Source of the DNA: Planctomycetota bacterium
GTDB taxonomy: Bacteria > Planctomycetota > UBA8742 > SKZP01 > JAIOTL01
NCBI GenBank assembly: GCA_021106775.1
Contig: JAIOTL010000127.1
Coordinates: 1-8,309, forward strand
Direction of reading: 5' to 3'
Length of the DNA: 8,309 nt
In this document: positions 6,260 through 8,309 of the stretch, in pieces
How the letters are laid out: each line of letters begins with the position of its first letter
Numbering within the stretch: position 1 is the stretch's first letter
Made by a program: the position numbers and the translations under genes
The notes under the pieces: model-generated
Told to the model about the DNA's origin: nothing
Seen by the model: only the letters and a program-made list of their open reading frames with translations
Databases searched by the model: none

Positions 6260-7306
6260 TTAATATTCGCCTTCGTTTTCCTCAAAATGTGTTGGTTTAT
6301 TCAACGAGCGTCCGTCGGAAAGCAACCAGTGAGCGTGCCAGCGTATTATTGTATCCAAAGGAACTGAAGGTTTACCGAAAGTCTTCAACATTTTAGTCGT
6401 ATCGCTCAGGAAATATTTATGTCCTTCCGTGCCTGCGAAAGTAACTTTTTTGTTCATATATTTGCCGAATTGCTCAGCGACGTATTTCGTAGAAACGGTT
6501 TCAGGTCTTGTAATGTTGAAGACTTCAGGCGGTGAAGCGCAATGCTCAAGCGTCAGAAACGTTAAATTATTTACGTCTCCCTGCCAGATCGTATTGAAAT
6601 ATGCCATTTTAATGTCAACCGGCTTATCCTCCAGAACCATTTTACCGATATCGTGAATCACGCCGTATCGCAGGTCAACCGCATAACTCAAGCGAATCAA
6701 ACACACCGGGGTTTTGTTAGCCTTGCTGTAATATTCGAAAACGCGCTCCCTGCCCAGACATGATTGCGCATACTCGCCGACAGAATCACGCGGATGCTCT
6801 TCCTTGCAAATATTGTCCGTGTCAACCAGCGGATAGACGCAGCCGGTGGAAAATGCAGCGATTCTGCTTTCCGTAAAATGCCTGCCTATGTTTGCAGGTA
6901 TTATCGTGTTTATCATCCATGTTAATTCTTCATTGCTAGACGTGCCGAATTTCCTGCCGACAAGGTAAACAATATTCTTTATTTGAGGTAATTTTGCGAT
7001 TTCATCAGGCTCAAGTAAATTGCATGTAATAAGCTCCATGCCTGTATTTTCAAGCGCTTCCTTCGAGCCTGGTTCGGGAAAAAGGTCAACACCGTATATT
7101 TTCTTTGTAACGCCTGCTTTCTCGACCGCTCTCAACGCTGTCCGCGCAAGGTCGGGACCGATTTTGCCGGAAACACCCAGAATCATTATATCACCATCAA
7201 GTCGCTTCATCATCTCGACAAGCGCAGGCGTCGGCATTGATAACATGTTCTCCAATTCTGCATCGCTCGAAATTACTTCCTGCAATTTTTTTCCCATTTC
7301 TTCCAT
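6260..7306 (-). CDS. NAD-dependent epimerase/dehydratase family protein (extended SDR) with YxxxC in place of YxxxK
   Basis: This 348-residue protein (numbered from ATG 7306) is an extended short-chain dehydrogenase/reductase. The nucleotide-binding glycine motif is GVSGKIG (44-50) after a hydrophobic strand, and the acidic residue ending strand 2 is in YGVDLFP (71-77). The strand with the catalytic Ser/Thr is FSTGCVYP (152-159), and GEYAQSCLGRE (177-187) occupies the active-site Tyr position. Tyr179 is present but the residue four later is Cys183 instead of the usual Lys. A helical N-terminal extension of about 35 residues precedes the Rossmann fold. GAAGGG (7320-7315) lies 8 nt before ATG 7306, favouring that start; ATG 7312 is too close to it, and ATG 7330, which overlaps the symporter stop, has no ribosome binding site. 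The gene lies 16 bp after the symporter gene. It probably oxidises or epimerises a sugar or sugar acid, but retained catalysis is uncertain. Confidence 0.8.
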   Translation of the reverse strand: MEEMGKKLQEVISSDAELENMLSMPTPALVEMMKRLDGDIMILGVSGKIGPDLARTALRAVEKAGVTKKIYGVDLFPEPGSKEALENTGMELITCNLLEPDEIAKLPQIKNIVYLVGRKFGTSSNEELTWMINTIIPANIGRHFTESRIAAFSTGCVYPLVDTDNICKEEHPRDSVGEYAQSCLGRERVFEYYSKANKTPVCLIRLSYAVDLRYGVIHDIGKMVLEDKPVDIKMAYFNTIWQGDVNNLTFLTLEHCASPPEVFNITRPETVSTKYVAEQFGKYMNKKVTFAGTEGHKYFLSDTTKMLKTFGKPSVPLDTIIRWHAHWLLSDGRSLNKPTHFEENEGEY

Positions 7307-7314
7307 ATTCATTT

Positions 7315-7320
7315 CCCTTC
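7315..7320 (-). promoter_or_regulatory. Ribosome binding site for the SDR gene
   Basis: GAAGGG on the minus strand (7320-7315) begins 2 nt after the symporter stop codon and lies 8 nt before ATG 7306. Its position fits translation coupled to the upstream symporter gene. Confidence 0.55.
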
Positions 7321-7322
7321 GA

Positions 7323-8309
7323 TTATTCATTATTAAGCAATCTACGCTTGGCTCCTCTGCCACCCCACATGATGCCCAAACCCATCACGGTAAGGATACC
7401 TGCCAATATCAGATTGACAGCAGGTTTATCGTGACCTGCAGGGAATAATAACAACAGCAAAGTCATTGCAGCCAAGATTAAAACGATAATCCCCACGAAA
7501 AAATATGCTGTTACCGTCTGCGATTCGTCCCCAACTTCCTTTTTCACGTCAATCGGAGTCTTGAGAAGTTTGAAGAATTTATCGACTTCCGGCTCAGGTT
7601 TATCAAGGTCGCTGGCGAAAAGTCTGCAGAACACATAAAACAAAACGCCGAATGCGACAGCCGAAATTGTCATTGCGATAAAGAAGAGTATTGGTGAACC
7701 AGCTTCCTTAGCTACAAGTGTGTTTCCTAATACCGTGTCCCAGGAAAGTGCCGGGTTCGTATTCATGAAAAGGAAAAATACCCACAATCCCACAGTTACA
7801 AAAACTGACGAGATAATTGTTGCAATGAGATTCTTTCCAAGGCGTCCCATCGGGATTGATAAAAGAAATACGACAAGAGTTATGCCGATGACAAAAAAGA
7901 TTGTGTTTCCAAAGGAAAACTTCATGAACCCAAATATGTGCAGTGCTCCGAAATCCTCCAAATTGCTGCAGGTTATTGCAGCCAGCGTTCCGATAACAAC
8001 TGCGCCAACACCTGCCCACCTGGAAATTCGTCGAACAACAAGCCCTAACGCAATTGGAACTGACACTGCCACACTTGCTAGTATTCCCACTGTAATCCCG
8101 ATAATATCAAGTCGGACTTCATAATAAGTTATTCCAATTGAACCTGCGATTGCCACAATAAAGAAAACTATTATCGCAATCCTACCAATTTTCATAATTT
8201 CCTTATCGGTCGCTTTAGGTTTGAACATCTTTTTGAATATATCAACGGAAACGATTGCTGAGGCGGTGTTCCAGCATGTATCTGTTGCTGACATAGTCGC
8301 AGCGAGCAT
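7323..8309 (-). CDS. Sodium:solute symporter (SSS) family protein, C-terminal part, 5' end outside window
   Basis: The visible 328 residues are the C-terminal part of an SSS-family permease; the reading frame is open to the window edge, so the first methionine seen is internal. Residues 2-26 (LAATMSAT... to SVDIFKK) match the family's TM8 and following loop, as in PutP's LAAxMST...DLYK. About eight hydrophobic helices follow, roughly 42-62, 68-91, 98-115, 136-153, 161-182, 206-230, 268-289 and 297-314. A charged cytosolic-type loop (232-264) precedes the last two, and the C-terminus is basic. The PutP Na+-site pair Ser340-Thr341 corresponds to Ser7-Ala8 here. SSS proteins import sugars, sialic acid, amino acids or other solutes with Na+. 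The neighbours suggest a sugar or sugar acid, by inference. It is the upstream partner of the SDR gene. Confidence 0.85.
   Translation of the reverse strand: MLAATMSATDTCWNTASAIVSVDIFKKMFKPKATDKEIMKIGRIAIIVFFIVAIAGSIGITYYEVRLDIIGITVGILASVAVSVPIALGLVVRRISRWAGVGAVVIGTLAAITCSNLEDFGALHIFGFMKFSFGNTIFFVIGITLVVFLLSIPMGRLGKNLIATIISSVFVTVGLWVFFLFMNTNPALSWDTVLGNTLVAKEAGSPILFFIAMTISAVAFGVLFYVFCRLFASDLDKPEPEVDKFFKLLKTPIDVKKEVGDESQTVTAYFFVGIIVLILAAMTLLLLLFPAGHDKPAVNLILAGILTVMGLGIMWGGRGAKRRLLNNE

Noticed and set aside
7323..7352. Basic C-terminus of the symporter considered as a frameshifted or truncated end
   Set aside because: A positively charged tail after the last membrane helix is normal for these permeases, and the stop is immediately followed by the next gene's signals.

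Overview
This is a bacterial window of moderately low GC. It is mostly a carbohydrate-catabolism neighbourhood, preceded by a repeat-rich intergenic stretch and an unrelated regulatory gene. The combination of an SSS-family symporter, a DapA-like aldolase family protein, an extended SDR, a fucose-isomerase-fold protein, a GATase1-like (PF07090-type) protein and an AP-endonuclease-2-type sugar isomerase is commonly met in polysaccharide-degrading Planctomycetota and Lentisphaerota. That taxonomic guess is an inference from gene content only. No rRNA, tRNA or marker gene is present to confirm it.

Layout. Bases 1-653 hold no convincing gene. They contain a pair of inverted ATTCCC-N8-GGGAAT palindromes (8-93), a hairpin-rich repeat-like block (about 262-436) and a plausible promoter and ribosome binding site for the next gene. 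A 377-residue STAS-domain protein (654-1787, +) follows; it looks like an orphan anti-anti-sigma-type regulator with a long polar linker and an unrecognised C-terminal domain. Converging on it is a minus-strand pair: a PF07090-like GATase-fold protein (3302-4081), then an L-fucose/L-arabinose isomerase-fold protein (1864-3261). A sugar phosphate isomerase/epimerase-type TIM barrel (4147-4968, +) is transcribed divergently from that pair across 65 bp. Converging on it in turn is a second minus-strand group: an SSS symporter C-terminal part (7323-8309, cut by the window edge), an SDR-type epimerase/dehydrogenase (6260-7306) and a DapA-superfamily aldolase/dehydratase-like protein (4996-6072). 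A 115-bp repeat element with inverted ends separates the last two.

Reading them together (inference): the symporter would import a sugar or sugar acid. The isomerase-fold, TIM-barrel, SDR and DapA-like proteins could then isomerise, oxidise and dehydrate or cleave it. The substrate cannot be read from the sequence. The main oddities are an SDR whose YxxxK motif is YxxxC, a DapA-like protein with a rewritten substrate loop, a very strong Shine-Dalgarno sequence placed for a TTG rather than the obvious ATG, and two distinct families of palindromic intergenic elements. I see no CRISPR array, transposase, phage gene or defence system. The window looks like an accessory catabolic locus rather than a wholly new kind of system.
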